From assembly GCA_002306815.1 (NCBI GenBank), contig DBTA01000037.1, forward strand, positions 66,351 to 130,350: 64,000 nucleotides of DNA, written 5' to 3'. Of this stretch, positions 34,561 to 45,464 are shown one piece after another. The position numbers and the translations under genes were made by a program. The stretch is from Dehalococcoidia bacterium UBA1328. GTDB taxonomy: Bacteria > Chloroflexota > Dehalococcoidia > Lucifugimonadales > Lucifugimonadaceae. The first letter of the stretch is position 1. Every line of letters starts with the position of its first letter. The notes beneath the pieces are model-generated. The model saw only the letters and a list, made by a program, of their open reading frames with translations, did not search any database and was not told the origin of the DNA.

Positions 34561-35823
34561 ATGCTTTCACTGGAACAGATTGTCCGCGATCCTGAAAAAT
34601 TTCGAGTCGCGTTGGTTCGACGAGGCGAAGACCCGCCGATCGACAGGATTGTTGAACTCGATTCACGTCGCAAAGAATTGATTCAGCAGGCAGATACTGA
34701 CCGAGCTAACCGCAACAAAGTCAGCAAAGCAATCGGTGACGAAAAGCGAAAGCCGACGCCTGAGGAAATCACTGAAATGCGGGCTGCTGGCGAGCGCATC
34801 AAGAACGTCGAAGCAGAATTGGCGACCGTTCTCGACGACCTTCAAGAAACGCTGCTGCCAATCCCGAATACGCCTATGGAAGATGTTCCGGATGGGGTGG
34901 ACGAAGATTCAAACGTGGTCGTTCGTATCTCAGAAGGTTCGACCGACGGCCATGGAAATGCCCACTGGGACGTGGCAACTGATTTAGGGATTCTGGATCT
35001 AGAGGCAGGTGCAAGCATATCGGGCGCACGTTTCTATGTACTGAAGGGCAAAGGCGCCCGGCTTCAGCGCGCTCTTTCAGCATGGATGCTCGACATTCAG
35101 ACGGAAGAACACGGGTATACCGAGATCGATCCACCTCTCCTGATTCGCCAGGAGACGATGATTGGTTCAGGAAATCTGCCGAAGTTCAAAGACAATCTAT
35201 ATCGAGACGAGGAAACCGATCTCTGGCTTGTGCCCACCGCTGAAGTTGCACTTAACGGTCTTCACCAGGGGCAAATCATTGACCCTGGAGTTCTTCCGCT
35301 GAAATATGTCGCTCAGACTCCTAGCTTCCGTAAGGAACACACATCTGCAGGTCGTGACGTTCGCGGCATCAAGCGTGTGCATCAGTTCGAGAAGGTCGAG
35401 ATGTTCCGCTACGTCACGCCAGAAGATTCTGACGCTGCACTGGAAGAAATGTTGACGGAAGCAGAAACGCTCTGCGAGCGGTTGGGTTTGACGTATCGAG
35501 TTGTGCAGCTTTGTGCTGGCGATATTGGTTTCCAGTCGGCTAAGACTTATGACATTGAAGTTTGGTCGGCGGGATCGGAAGAGTGGCTTGAGGTCAGTTC
35601 GATTTCGACTTGCACCGACTTTCAGGCCCGCCGCAACGGCACTCGCTATCGCCCAGAAGTGGGTGCTTCAACCAAGCTGCCTCACACGTTGAACGGATCG
35701 GGGCTTGCACTTCCCAGAATCTGGATTGCCGTAATCGAGAACGGCCTTCAGGAAGACGGCTCTGTGGTGATTCCCGAAGTTATTGTTCCCTACACCGGAT
35801 GGAGCACCATCGAAGCGGTTTAG
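34561..35823 (+). CDS. serS: Seryl-tRNA synthetase
   Basis: 420 residues. An N-terminal helical arm (about 25-110, rich in Glu and Lys) for tRNA-Ser binding is followed by the class-II core: PTAEVALNGLHQ, motif 2 SFRKEHTSAGRDVRGIKRVHQFEKVE, the EVSSISTCTDFQARR segment and motif 3 LPRIWIAVIENG. It charges the tRNA-Ser seen at 22942-23031, and also tRNA-Sec if that tRNA exists in the genome, which matters for the proposed selenoprotein at 43213-43854. Directly downstream of lysS. Confidence 0.97.
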   Translation: MLSLEQIVRDPEKFRVALVRRGEDPPIDRIVELDSRRKELIQQADTDRANRNKVSKAIGDEKRKPTPEEITEMRAAGERIKNVEAELATVLDDLQETLLPIPNTPMEDVPDGVDEDSNVVVRISEGSTDGHGNAHWDVATDLGILDLEAGASISGARFYVLKGKGARLQRALSAWMLDIQTEEHGYTEIDPPLLIRQETMIGSGNLPKFKDNLYRDEETDLWLVPTAEVALNGLHQGQIIDPGVLPLKYVAQTPSFRKEHTSAGRDVRGIKRVHQFEKVEMFRYVTPEDSDAALEEMLTEAETLCERLGLTYRVVQLCAGDIGFQSAKTYDIEVWSAGSEEWLEVSSISTCTDFQARRNGTRYRPEVGASTKLPHTLNGSGLALPRIWIAVIENGLQEDGSVVIPEVIVPYTGWSTIEAV

Positions 35824-35847
35824 GTGATTCGCTAGCTAAGAGCTATT

Positions 35848-35867
35848 CTCCGCTTCGCTGCGGTCGG
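35848..35867. repeat. Short REP-like sequence after serS
   Basis: CTCCGCTTCGCTGCGGTCGG, an imperfect palindrome 25 bases past the serS stop. A closely similar sequence, CCGCTTTCGCTTCGGTCGG, occurs at 45381-45399. Short GC-rich elements of this form are common intergenic repeats in many genomes. Confidence 0.4.
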
Positions 35868-35942
35868 AAAATGGTGTGCGGTGTCAATGTCGCTTTTGTT
35901 GGGCGGAGAAATGTTCAATAAGCGGCACGCAATCATGCCTGC

Positions 35943-38042
35943 TTATTCGCGTAAGGTCACGGTGTATTCAGTGGGAAGAGTGGATGCGCGTGTGACGGCA
36001 CTAATAACGACCACTACTAGGTCGTCGTCTCCAACGTTCTCGATTGTGAATTCGCCTTTTCCTGTGATGTCGATCGGCATTTGGTAAACGACTGGTTCGC
36101 CTACATCCTTTTCGTGGATCAGTTGCATCAAATACTGAGTCGGTATCGTTCCGCGCACTCGAACGAAACCTTCTGCAACCCAGCCACCGTCATTCGAGGT
36201 GTTATCTGACCAGCCGATCTCTTCGATTTCGAAATCGTCGAAACACGGACCTTTCGAGAATACTGCGTCGTCGGTGATGTACTCGAATCGAAGCAGAATT
36301 TCGTTACCGGCGTATGCGGACAGGTCTACCGAATCCTGAACCCAGCCGAGACTTGTGCCGGTGAGGCCAGGACCGTAGGCGTTGCCGTTTGGATTGAAGT
36401 TCAAGCCTCGACGAGATTCGAGAATGTCCCATGTGCTGCCGTTGTTGATAGACGCCATAACGTAAGCGTAGTCCCAGGATTCTTCAATTTCGTAGTCAAC
36501 CCAGAACTTCAACGTTGCAGACTCGACAGAACGAAGGTCGACTGATCGGGTGAGGGTCGAATCGATTGAATCACCCTGATTGGCCCACCAACACGTATCG
36601 CCCGAATGCGGAGGATTATTGAGTAGCGCTGTCTCAGACTCTCCCTAGAACGAGACTGCCATCCTGCCGGATCCAGTAGATGTCACCAGATATTCCGCGC
36701 CATAAGATCGTACGTTGCTCGTTCGGGAGTCGGGGGCACGACGATAGAGGTTCTTTACGGGTGGGACATCATGACCATCGTATCTATAGGGTCCCTCGTC
36801 GGTGCTCAGGTAATTTGCCACCAGCCAATCGGCGTAAACGTCGTTTGCGGTTTCGGCAAAACCCATGCTTGCTAAAGATGCGTCGACAGAGGCAATGCCA
36901 TCTTTCTGTTCTCGAGCAATCGTCGTCAGGATTTCGTTGCCTCGATAGTGCGTCGCTAGAAATGCGAAAAACAAGTTCACCGCTCCATAGTTCGCCGTCG
37001 AGATCGAAATATCCTGAGCCCATGCAGTAAGAGAAGTTGCCGGGGCAAGGACGAATGCCGACGTTGCGGAGCGAGCGAATCCGGCGAGTTCGGCCGCTAC
37101 CTCCGATAAACCTTCGTTGACCCAGGAGTCCTCACTCGGGTCGGTAGCAAAGTGAGTGGCATGCTGCAATTAATGTGCAATGACACTCAAATACTCCCTG
37201 CTCGTCAGATCGATTCGGTCTGCGGACATGTACAGCGCTTCTCGCTGGTTGGAGTGCACTCGGATTTCGCTTGAATACGAGTCTGCCGCAGAGAAGTACC
37301 CAGCGACTCCGGTTCGTAGCACTGCGGTGTAAATAACGATTCGATCATCGCCGTCGATGCCCGGGCTGATAGGTCGACCGAATATGTCTGTAATTACTGG
37401 CCAAATATCTGTTTCGAATTGATCAGCAACAGATGCGATATCGTCTGGATCCGGCTGGAATCCGAGTTCGAATATCCAATAAGCGTTCTCTGAGATGTGT
37501 GAAACCTCACCGTTTACGATCACACTGCCGTTATCGCGTGAAACCCAGAAATCGACCTTTTCGCCGACAGTTAGCGGCGGTGCGGTAACGAGCGATTCAG
37601 GCTCGAGATAGCCCTTTACGAGGCGTCGCCCTAGGTCCTGTAGGTCTCGGTCAGGCGGGTCAGGTATGAACGGTTCAGCTGGTGCACCCATGAACGGTGT
37701 CGGTTCTGGTGTCATCCACGGGATCGATGTTTCTGTCGGAGGAATAGGAGTGCTGGTGGGAGTGGGCGTGCCGACTTGAGGTGCAGGGTTCGGTGCAACC
37801 GCCAATGTGGGTTCAGTAACAGGCATGGAGGCAGGCGTTGGATTCAGGTTGATATTCGCTGTATCTAGACTAGATGTGGATTCAATCGTAGGAGTTGGAG
37901 GTATCGTTGTTGCTGTTTCAACAACAGGTGTCGTTGGTGTTGGTGATGGCGTGTCGCCATTTTCCCTGTCACAAGCGATTAGTACTAACGCCAAGGCTAC
38001 GAACGCGAAAAGAACCAAATTATTGAATCTTGAATTGCTCAA
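35943..38042 (-). pseudogene. Secreted lipoprotein zinc metalloprotease with two in-frame stop codons
   Basis: A single 700-codon frame without frameshifts but with TAA at 37170-37172 and TAG at 36645-36647. It begins with a lipoprotein signal (LALVLIACDRE), then a Pro/Thr-rich linker (about 30-135) and a protease domain in which the sequence VIAH-stop-LQH and WVNEGLSEVAAEL show the HExxH...E zinc site, so the TAA replaces the catalytic Glu. After the TAG comes a beta-rich C-terminal domain (YEIEESWDYAYVMASINNG, binding-module-like). It would act outside the cell. As written the protein ends at residue 290, before the active site is complete. A recent pseudogene or base errors are both possible. 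Confidence 0.8.
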
Positions 38043-38100
38043 TTGATTTGGTGCGATGAGTGACTGCTCATCGCTAATTGCATTACTTCTACCGGAAGGT

Positions 38101-38742
38101 TTAGCTGCCGTCGCCGTTCGTGTTGTGCCTGTTCATTGCGTTATCGATGTCGCCTGCAACGATCATTGCCACTGCGTCGGCAGATCGATTTGCCGCCGAG
38201 CGAACGAGTTCTCGACTCTCCGGATCGAAAGTGCCTAGGACATGTTCGACCTGTTGTGCGCCTGATTCAGGATTCCCAACACCAATCCTCACACGTGGAA
38301 ATTCGTTTGTACTTAGGGCGGTAATGATCGATTTGAGTCCGTTGTGACCGCCGGGACTGCCCTTTTTTCGTATACGAACGGCCCCCGGTTTGAGGTTTAT
38401 GTCATCGGTGACGACGAGGATTTTTTCTGCTGGGGTTTTGTATCGATTGGTGAGATAGCTCAATACCAACCCCGAGCGGTTCATGAGTGTTCGGGGGTAA
38501 GCAAGAACTGCAGCGGTCCCTTCAATTTCAACCTCGGCGTATCTGATTTCTTTTCGTTTACGATTTAGTTCAGCGCTGGTGCGAGACACGAGTTCGTCCA
38601 GACACCACCATCCGACGTTGTGACGGGTGTTTTTGTACTCCGCTCCCGGATTTCCTAATCCAAGAACTATCCAGGGTGGTCCTTCCGAACCCCTTCCGCT
38701 GCCATCAGGGAACAGCTTGTTCAGGATTGAGGTGACATCCAA
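38101..38742 (-). CDS. pth: Peptidyl-tRNA hydrolase
   Basis: 213 residues. Releases tRNA from peptidyl-tRNA dropped by ribosomes. Conserved blocks: VLGLGNPGAEYKNTRHNVGWW with the catalytic His, TLMNRSGLVL (Asn of the MNxSG motif), VTDDINLKPGAVRIRKKGSPGGHNGLKS and PRVRIGVGNP. An N-terminal extension of about 22 residues precedes the usual start. The beginning of the frame overlaps the small upstream ORF by 22 bases. Confidence 0.94.
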   Translation of the reverse strand: MDVTSILNKLFPDGSGRGSEGPPWIVLGLGNPGAEYKNTRHNVGWWCLDELVSRTSAELNRKRKEIRYAEVEIEGTAAVLAYPRTLMNRSGLVLSYLTNRYKTPAEKILVVTDDINLKPGAVRIRKKGSPGGHNGLKSIITALSTNEFPRVRIGVGNPESGAQQVEHVLGTFDPESRELVRSAANRSADAVAMIVAGDIDNAMNRHNTNGDGS

Positions 38743-38936
38743 TCGTCTACGCTTCCGCTATCAGGTCTTCCAAACAAATCATTTAGAAAGGATATGACCT
38801 TATCGTCAAGAACGTTCGCTACACCAGACAAATCTCCCGCTGAATTGAGCTGGAATAACCGCAACATCTGGTCGGGTACCCTAGATTCGAATACAAGGCG
38901 TGAGACGACTGTGGCAAGCCGATCTTCCCCAGCCAA
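38721..38936 (-). CDS. Small hypothetical protein between ligA and pth
   Basis: 71 residues from a TTG start, with a stop codon just upstream in frame. Composition resembles a soluble helical protein (VVSRLVFESRVPDQMLRLFQ). It overlaps pth by 22 bases and starts about 40 bases after the ligA stop, so it would be translated within the ligA-pth transcript. No family is recognised. Some chance remains that it is not a gene. Confidence 0.4.
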   Translation of the reverse strand: MAGEDRLATVVSRLVFESRVPDQMLRLFQLNSAGDLSGVANVLDDKVISFLNDLFGRPDSGSVDDWMSPQS

Positions 38937-38977
38937 TAATTACGCAGGGAAGTCTGATTTACTTTGCGAAGCCTGGA

Positions 38978-41200
<2,223 letters not shown>

Positions 41201-41260
41201 CTATACTCGTTCGTCTGATTTCATACATCTCGAGACTTAGTTCAATCCTCGAATAGATTC

Positions 41261-42562
41261 ATGGCAGAAATTCAGCCCTTCAGGGCGGTGCGCTACAACC
41301 CGGAATTCGCAGGCGACGTGAGTCTTAACGTTTGCCCGCCCTTCGACGTGATCACTCCTGAACTTCAACAGGAGCTGTATGCCCGCTCGAAGTTCAACAT
41401 TGTTCGGCTCGAACTGGCGCGTCGCGGTCTTTCCGAAGATCCATATGAGAAAGCTGCCGAAACCGCAGAGAATTGGACTGAATCCGGCGTTCTAAAACAC
41501 GAAGAAGCTCCTTCGATTTACGTCACAGAAGAGGAGTTTGAGTACCAAGGTGAAACGCTGTTTCGTCGTGGATTCGTTGCAGCTGTTCGTTTAGAAGATT
41601 ACTACCAAAAGGTAGTTCTGCCTCACGAAGGTACTCGAACGGAATGGGTTGCCGACCGCGTGAACCTAATGCGATCGGCACAGTCGAACTACAGTCCGCT
41701 GCTGTCGATCTTCCGCGATGATTTACGTTCAAGTGTGGGCAACTTACTGCGAGCCATAGCAGGTGGTGAACCTACGATGGTGTTCACTCCGCCTGATATG
41801 CCACAACTTCGAATCTGGCGCGTTTCTGATCCAGGGACGATTAGCGTTCTTCAGGAAGTGTTGAAGTATTCCGAAATATTCATTGCCGACGGGCACCATC
41901 GCTATGAGGCAGCGCTTCGTTATCGAGGAAGTGTCCGGGCCGAGCGTGAAGTGGAGCACGACGAGTCGATCAACTACCGGATTATGCTGATGGTGTCGTT
42001 TGACGAACCGGGATTGATCACCCGTGGGTACCACCGTCTCGTTGAATCGGTGACCGACGAAGAGTTCGAGGCAATTCGAAAATCAATCGATTCGACATGC
42101 GATCTAGAAGAGTGGGCTCCCGTTCACAGTGCAGATAAATCTCTGCGAGAACAGATTGAGGAGTTCTCACAGTCGCTTGGAGAACGGGCGGGTGACGAAG
42201 TGGTTTTTGGACTGCTGGGTAAAGAGCCTTGCAAGTTCCACGTCGCTCGAATGAAAAATCCACCTACGGCTGAGAACGCTCTCGAAGCTTCAGAGTATTC
42301 ATATTTGCACAGTCACGTAATTCGACCTGCGATACCCGAAGAGCGGGAAGAAGACGTGGTAAGTCCTCACCATGACGCAGGCTTGATTGCTCGTCAGTTC
42401 GAAGGTGGCGAAGCGAGAATGGCGTTCATTATGCGTCCCGTACCGCTGGACGAGTTCGTTTCAATCGTGACTCGTGGCTGGCGACTGCCTCCGAAGGCGA
42501 CAAACTTCTACCCAAAACCGCCTGCTGGCGCCGTAATTCAGAAGTTTGGTCCCACGCTTTAG
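41261..42562 (+). CDS. DUF1015 family protein
   Basis: 433 residues. The family begins with FRAVRYNP and the NVCPPFDVITPEL block, both present, and has the conserved ADGHHRYEAALRYR (about 215-228, a metal-site-like HH) and later RGYHRLV. DUF1015 proteins are widespread in anaerobes and Chloroflexota, and are often described as kinase-like or SpoIVFB-like without proven activity. It is divergent from ligA, and its end overlaps the 3' end of the minus-strand thioredoxin-fold gene by a few bases. Function unknown. Confidence 0.9.
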   Translation: MAEIQPFRAVRYNPEFAGDVSLNVCPPFDVITPELQQELYARSKFNIVRLELARRGLSEDPYEKAAETAENWTESGVLKHEEAPSIYVTEEEFEYQGETLFRRGFVAAVRLEDYYQKVVLPHEGTRTEWVADRVNLMRSAQSNYSPLLSIFRDDLRSSVGNLLRAIAGGEPTMVFTPPDMPQLRIWRVSDPGTISVLQEVLKYSEIFIADGHHRYEAALRYRGSVRAEREVEHDESINYRIMLMVSFDEPGLITRGYHRLVESVTDEEFEAIRKSIDSTCDLEEWAPVHSADKSLREQIEEFSQSLGERAGDEVVFGLLGKEPCKFHVARMKNPPTAENALEASEYSYLHSHVIRPAIPEEREEDVVSPHHDAGLIARQFEGGEARMAFIMRPVPLDEFVSIVTRGWRLPPKATNFYPKPPAGAVIQKFGPTL

Positions 42563-43170
42563 GCGGTACCCGAACTCAATGACTCTTCGATAGCGTTCAG
42601 TACTTCTTCGATAGAAGGTAGGTTTTTTGTTTCTGTTGAAACTAGCCGTGCGATAAGCGTACCAAATGAATCGAACACGAAACTGGCGGGGCTTGTTCTA
42701 TCTTCTCCAGTAGCATCGAACACGCCCCATTCAGTGGCGATCACCTGGAGTGGATCGGCAATCAACGGGTAGCTGAGTTCCAACTCATCTCGCAAGTCGG
42801 CAACTGGTGATGGCCAGTCGGAAATAACTACCACTAATTCAGCTCCAAGTTTTTCAAAAACCTCAATTTTGGTTTCGATTTCCTGGAGCTGATCGCGATC
42901 TGCAGAGTCAGTGGTTGTCGGGATGAAGACTAGATAAACAGGGAATGAGCCGAGCAGGTTTTCGAGCTTGATCGTTTCGCCATCGATACTCGAAACGGAG
43001 AAGACTGGAACTACAGGCGTTTCCACTGCGGCCGGTGTTTCGCTGATGATTGCGCCTGTTGGCTGCTTGATTTCAGGTTCCGCTGGTGCCGTTTTTTGAA
43101 CTTAGGATGATCCACTGCATCCTGCGACGGAGACAAATAACAGCAACGCGGCAATCGCCCTCGCTGGCAT
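42559..43170 (-). pseudogene. Thioredoxin-fold (AhpC/TSA-like) lipoprotein without redox Cys, in-frame stop in leader
   Basis: From ATG 43170 the frame reads a lipoprotein signal (AALLLFVSVAGCSGSS), then TAA at 43102-43104, then a linker (VQKTAPAEPEIKQPTGA) and a thioredoxin-fold domain of about 150 residues. From GTG 43026 a signal-less domain could still be made. The redox loop that reads YLUTFC in the next gene upstream is TTDSADR here, so both the peroxidatic and resolving positions are Asp. The fold remains: YPLIADPLQVIATEWGVFD and SFVFDSFGTLIARLV. It is likely a non-catalytic duplicate of its neighbour. Without the leader it would stay in the cytoplasm. Confidence 0.7.
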
Positions 43171-43212
43171 CGTCCGTCCATTGGTGAAAGCGATCAACAA
43201 AGTCCCGCTAAG

Positions 43213-43854
43213 CTAAGACGAGCCAAGCATCTCAACCTGTTTGATGATTTCTCCTGCAGCCACCTGATGAGTGTAGTTCAGCCCGATGTCTTTCCAGGCA
43301 ATTTCGCCATTCGTATCGACGAGGAATACCGATGCCGAAGCGAGTCCGTCCCCAAACAGGTTGAACACTTCGTAGTTCTCAGGAACCGACGTGTCCTGTG
43401 AGGTGTACAAAACCGGGAACTGGTATGCCTGGGAGACGTGAAGCCCTGCCGGACCATCGAGATTGTCCGTGCTGATCGCAAGGATCTGGACGCCTGAATT
43501 GTTGAGCGAATCAAGGTTTCGTTGCAACTCGCCGAGTTGCCTGCGACAGAACGTTCACAAGTATGCGCGGTAGAACACTACTGCGACTGGCTTATCGCCA
43601 CGGAAGCTGGAGAGGTTGTAGTTGACTCCCTGAACCGATGGCAGGGTGAAATCTGGCGCAAGGTTTGCGAGAGGGGCTGGTGTGCTCACGAGCGGTCGTT
43701 CAGTCGGCGCTGGAGCAGCGGCGTTAGATTCACTCGTTGGTGCTGATGAAATGTCCGCCTCACCACAGGCGACCAGGGTTCCCGCGACAACAAGCAGACC
43801 CGCGAGAACGGGCAACACGCACCTTGAGCGTTTGATGGTCGCTGACATGTTCAT
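43213..43854 (-). CDS. Probable selenocysteine-containing peroxiredoxin/thioredoxin-like lipoprotein (UxxC)
   Basis: One frame of 213 residues with UGA at codon 100 (43555-43557). Residues 1-30 are a lipoprotein signal ending LVAC30. After a Pro/Ala/Thr linker comes an AhpC/TSA domain: APDFTLPSVQG, VVFYRAYL-U-TFCRRQLGELQ, ILAISTDN, FPVLYTSQD and SVFLVDTNGEIAWKDIG. Relatives have Cys-x-x-Cys exactly where U100-T-F-C103 lies, so UGA replaces the redox Cys and nothing else is broken. A hairpin at 43524-43540 sits at bacterial SECIS distance. It would reduce peroxides or disulfides outside the cytoplasmic membrane. If UGA is only a stop, the gene is a pseudogene. Start could be codon 3. Confidence 0.75.
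43524..43540 (-). promoter_or_regulatory. Candidate bacterial SECIS hairpin
   Basis: On the minus strand GCAACTC-GGC-GAGTTGC forms a perfect 7-bp stem with a three-base loop starting with G. The loop begins 22 bases after the UGA (21 bases between), within the 16-37 window and with the G-in-loop feature of the published bacterial SECIS consensus. Confidence 0.6.
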
Positions 43855-43981
43855 GGAATCTTGTATGTGTTGTTTAGCCAGTTGAGAATCGGGTTATCTA
43901 GAAAGGCGCAGTCGATTGCGGCTGCGCCTAACCATGTTGACACGAACAGTAATAACGAGTCGGAGTCTTCTCACGAGTGGT

Positions 43982-45082
43982 TTACGAACTCATTGCCGTC
44001 AAGGTTTCCTCTGCGGCCTTCAAGGCTTCGTCAATGTGAGCCTTCTCAACCCAACCCATGTGACCAACGCGGAAGATCTTGCCGGTGAGAGATTTCTGTC
44101 CGCCACCGAGAACCACATTGTAGTTTTTGATCACGTTGGAAAGGAATGCCTTTCCATCAACATCTTCGGGAAGCTTGATGGCGGTAACTGTATTAGAGGC
44201 AAATTTTGGGTCAGGTAGTAATTCGAGACCAAGCGCACTGGCACCGTCACGTGTGTGCTGTGCAATTTCGTGATGTCGAGCGAAAACGTTCTCAATTCCC
44301 TCATCGACCATCGACTGCAAAGCGACATCAAGTGTGAACATTGCCGGCAGGCACGGTGTGAAAGGGGGCTGACCTATATGAAGGTAGTCTTCGTACTGCT
44401 TAACGTCGAGGTAGTACTTCGGCGATGTCGACGTATCGTAAGCTTCCCATGCCATTTTCGAGAAGGTGACCATTGAAATTCCTGGAGGTGAAATCCAGCT
44501 TTTCTGGGATGCTGTCGCAACGACGTCTATGCCCCATGCGTCGACGGCAATCGGTACTCCGCCGGCACTCGAAACGGCGTCGACCAAAATCAGTGCATCC
44601 GATTCTTCGTGAATGACCTGACAGAGCTCTTCAAGCGGGTTGGAGACACCTGTGGAGCTTTCGTTGTGCGTGAAGATGACAGCCTTCACATCGCTCATGT
44701 TTCGAAGAGTCTCTCGGACCTTGTCGAGGTCGGCTGCTTGTCCAAGGTCGAAGTTGAGCGTGGTGACGTCTCCGCCGTATGCCTCGGCGATCTCTGCGAA
44801 TCTCTCGCCGAAAACTCCAATGATGATCGACAAAATTTTGTCACCGGGAGAAATCGTGTTGACGATTGCGGTTTCCATCGCGCCTGTGCCAGACGACGTA
44901 ATGAAGTATGCGTCGTTCTTAGTCATGAATACCGTCTTCAGGTTTGCTGACATTCGTTCGAGCATGTCGGCGTATTCAGGTCCACGGTGGTTGATCATTT
45001 GCGATCCGGCGAGTTCGAGAACATCGTCGGGTAGCGGGACTGGACCTGGAATTCGAAGATTTGGCTGGTTCTGACTAGTCAC
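43982..45082 (-). CDS. Class-V aminotransferase (serine-pyruvate/alanine-glyoxylate type)
   Basis: 366 residues. PLP-dependent enzyme of fold type I; the PLP lysine is in ASQKSWISPPG, with the cofactor loop TSSGTGAMETAI and VDAVSSAGGVPI (Asp). Family members transfer amino groups from serine or alanine to glyoxylate or pyruvate, which would fit with the hydroxypyruvate isomerases elsewhere in the window (serine-glyoxylate cycle). Substrate is not certain. It is the gene before the selenoprotein candidate on the same strand, about 125 bases upstream of it. Confidence 0.9.
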   Translation of the reverse strand: MTSQNQPNLRIPGPVPLPDDVLELAGSQMINHRGPEYADMLERMSANLKTVFMTKNDAYFITSSGTGAMETAIVNTISPGDKILSIIIGVFGERFAEIAEAYGGDVTTLNFDLGQAADLDKVRETLRNMSDVKAVIFTHNESSTGVSNPLEELCQVIHEESDALILVDAVSSAGGVPIAVDAWGIDVVATASQKSWISPPGISMVTFSKMAWEAYDTSTSPKYYLDVKQYEDYLHIGQPPFTPCLPAMFTLDVALQSMVDEGIENVFARHHEIAQHTRDGASALGLELLPDPKFASNTVTAIKLPEDVDGKAFLSNVIKNYNVVLGGGQKSLTGKIFRVGHMGWVEKAHIDEALKAAEETLTAMSS

Positions 45083-45464
45083 CTGATTGCTCGTTTTCTA
45101 AGGGATATGGGTTCGAGGGTTCGTTCAATGATGTGGTTTCGCAGCAATTTCTGCGAAAGACCAAGAAGAATTCTAACTCTCAGTAAACGGAACTGGCTGA
45201 GATTTTGTTGAGGATGATGCCTTAAAAGTGATCCGCACAGAGGAGAGAGCAGGCCCGAAAGCGAAGTGGAGAGATCTTGGTTGCTTACCCGCCAGAAGTG
45301 ATCACGTCGAAACGGTCTTGCTGTGACCGTCGGACTGCGAATCGGATCGCGAAGAAGTGGATGTCTGAGATTCCTCCACTCCGCTTTCGCTTCGGTCGGT
45401 ATGAGGGATACGAGTGAGATTTTCCTGATGGATTTTTCGAAGTGAGAAGTTGTTACTTCCGTCG
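45083..45464. other. Gene-free interval with REP-like inverted arms, between tyrS and the aminotransferase
   Basis: About 380 bases. Two related, oppositely oriented arms lie at 45255-45275 (CCCGAAAGCGAAGTGGAGAGA) and 45372-45395. They make an imperfect inverted repeat around about 100 bases, like a REP pair. The aminotransferase promoter is expected here. No gene seen. Confidence 0.5.

Noticed and set aside
37170..37172. Recoding of TAA at the HExxH Glu
   Set aside because: No known bacterial system inserts Glu at TAA; a second stop in the same gene makes decay or error more likely.
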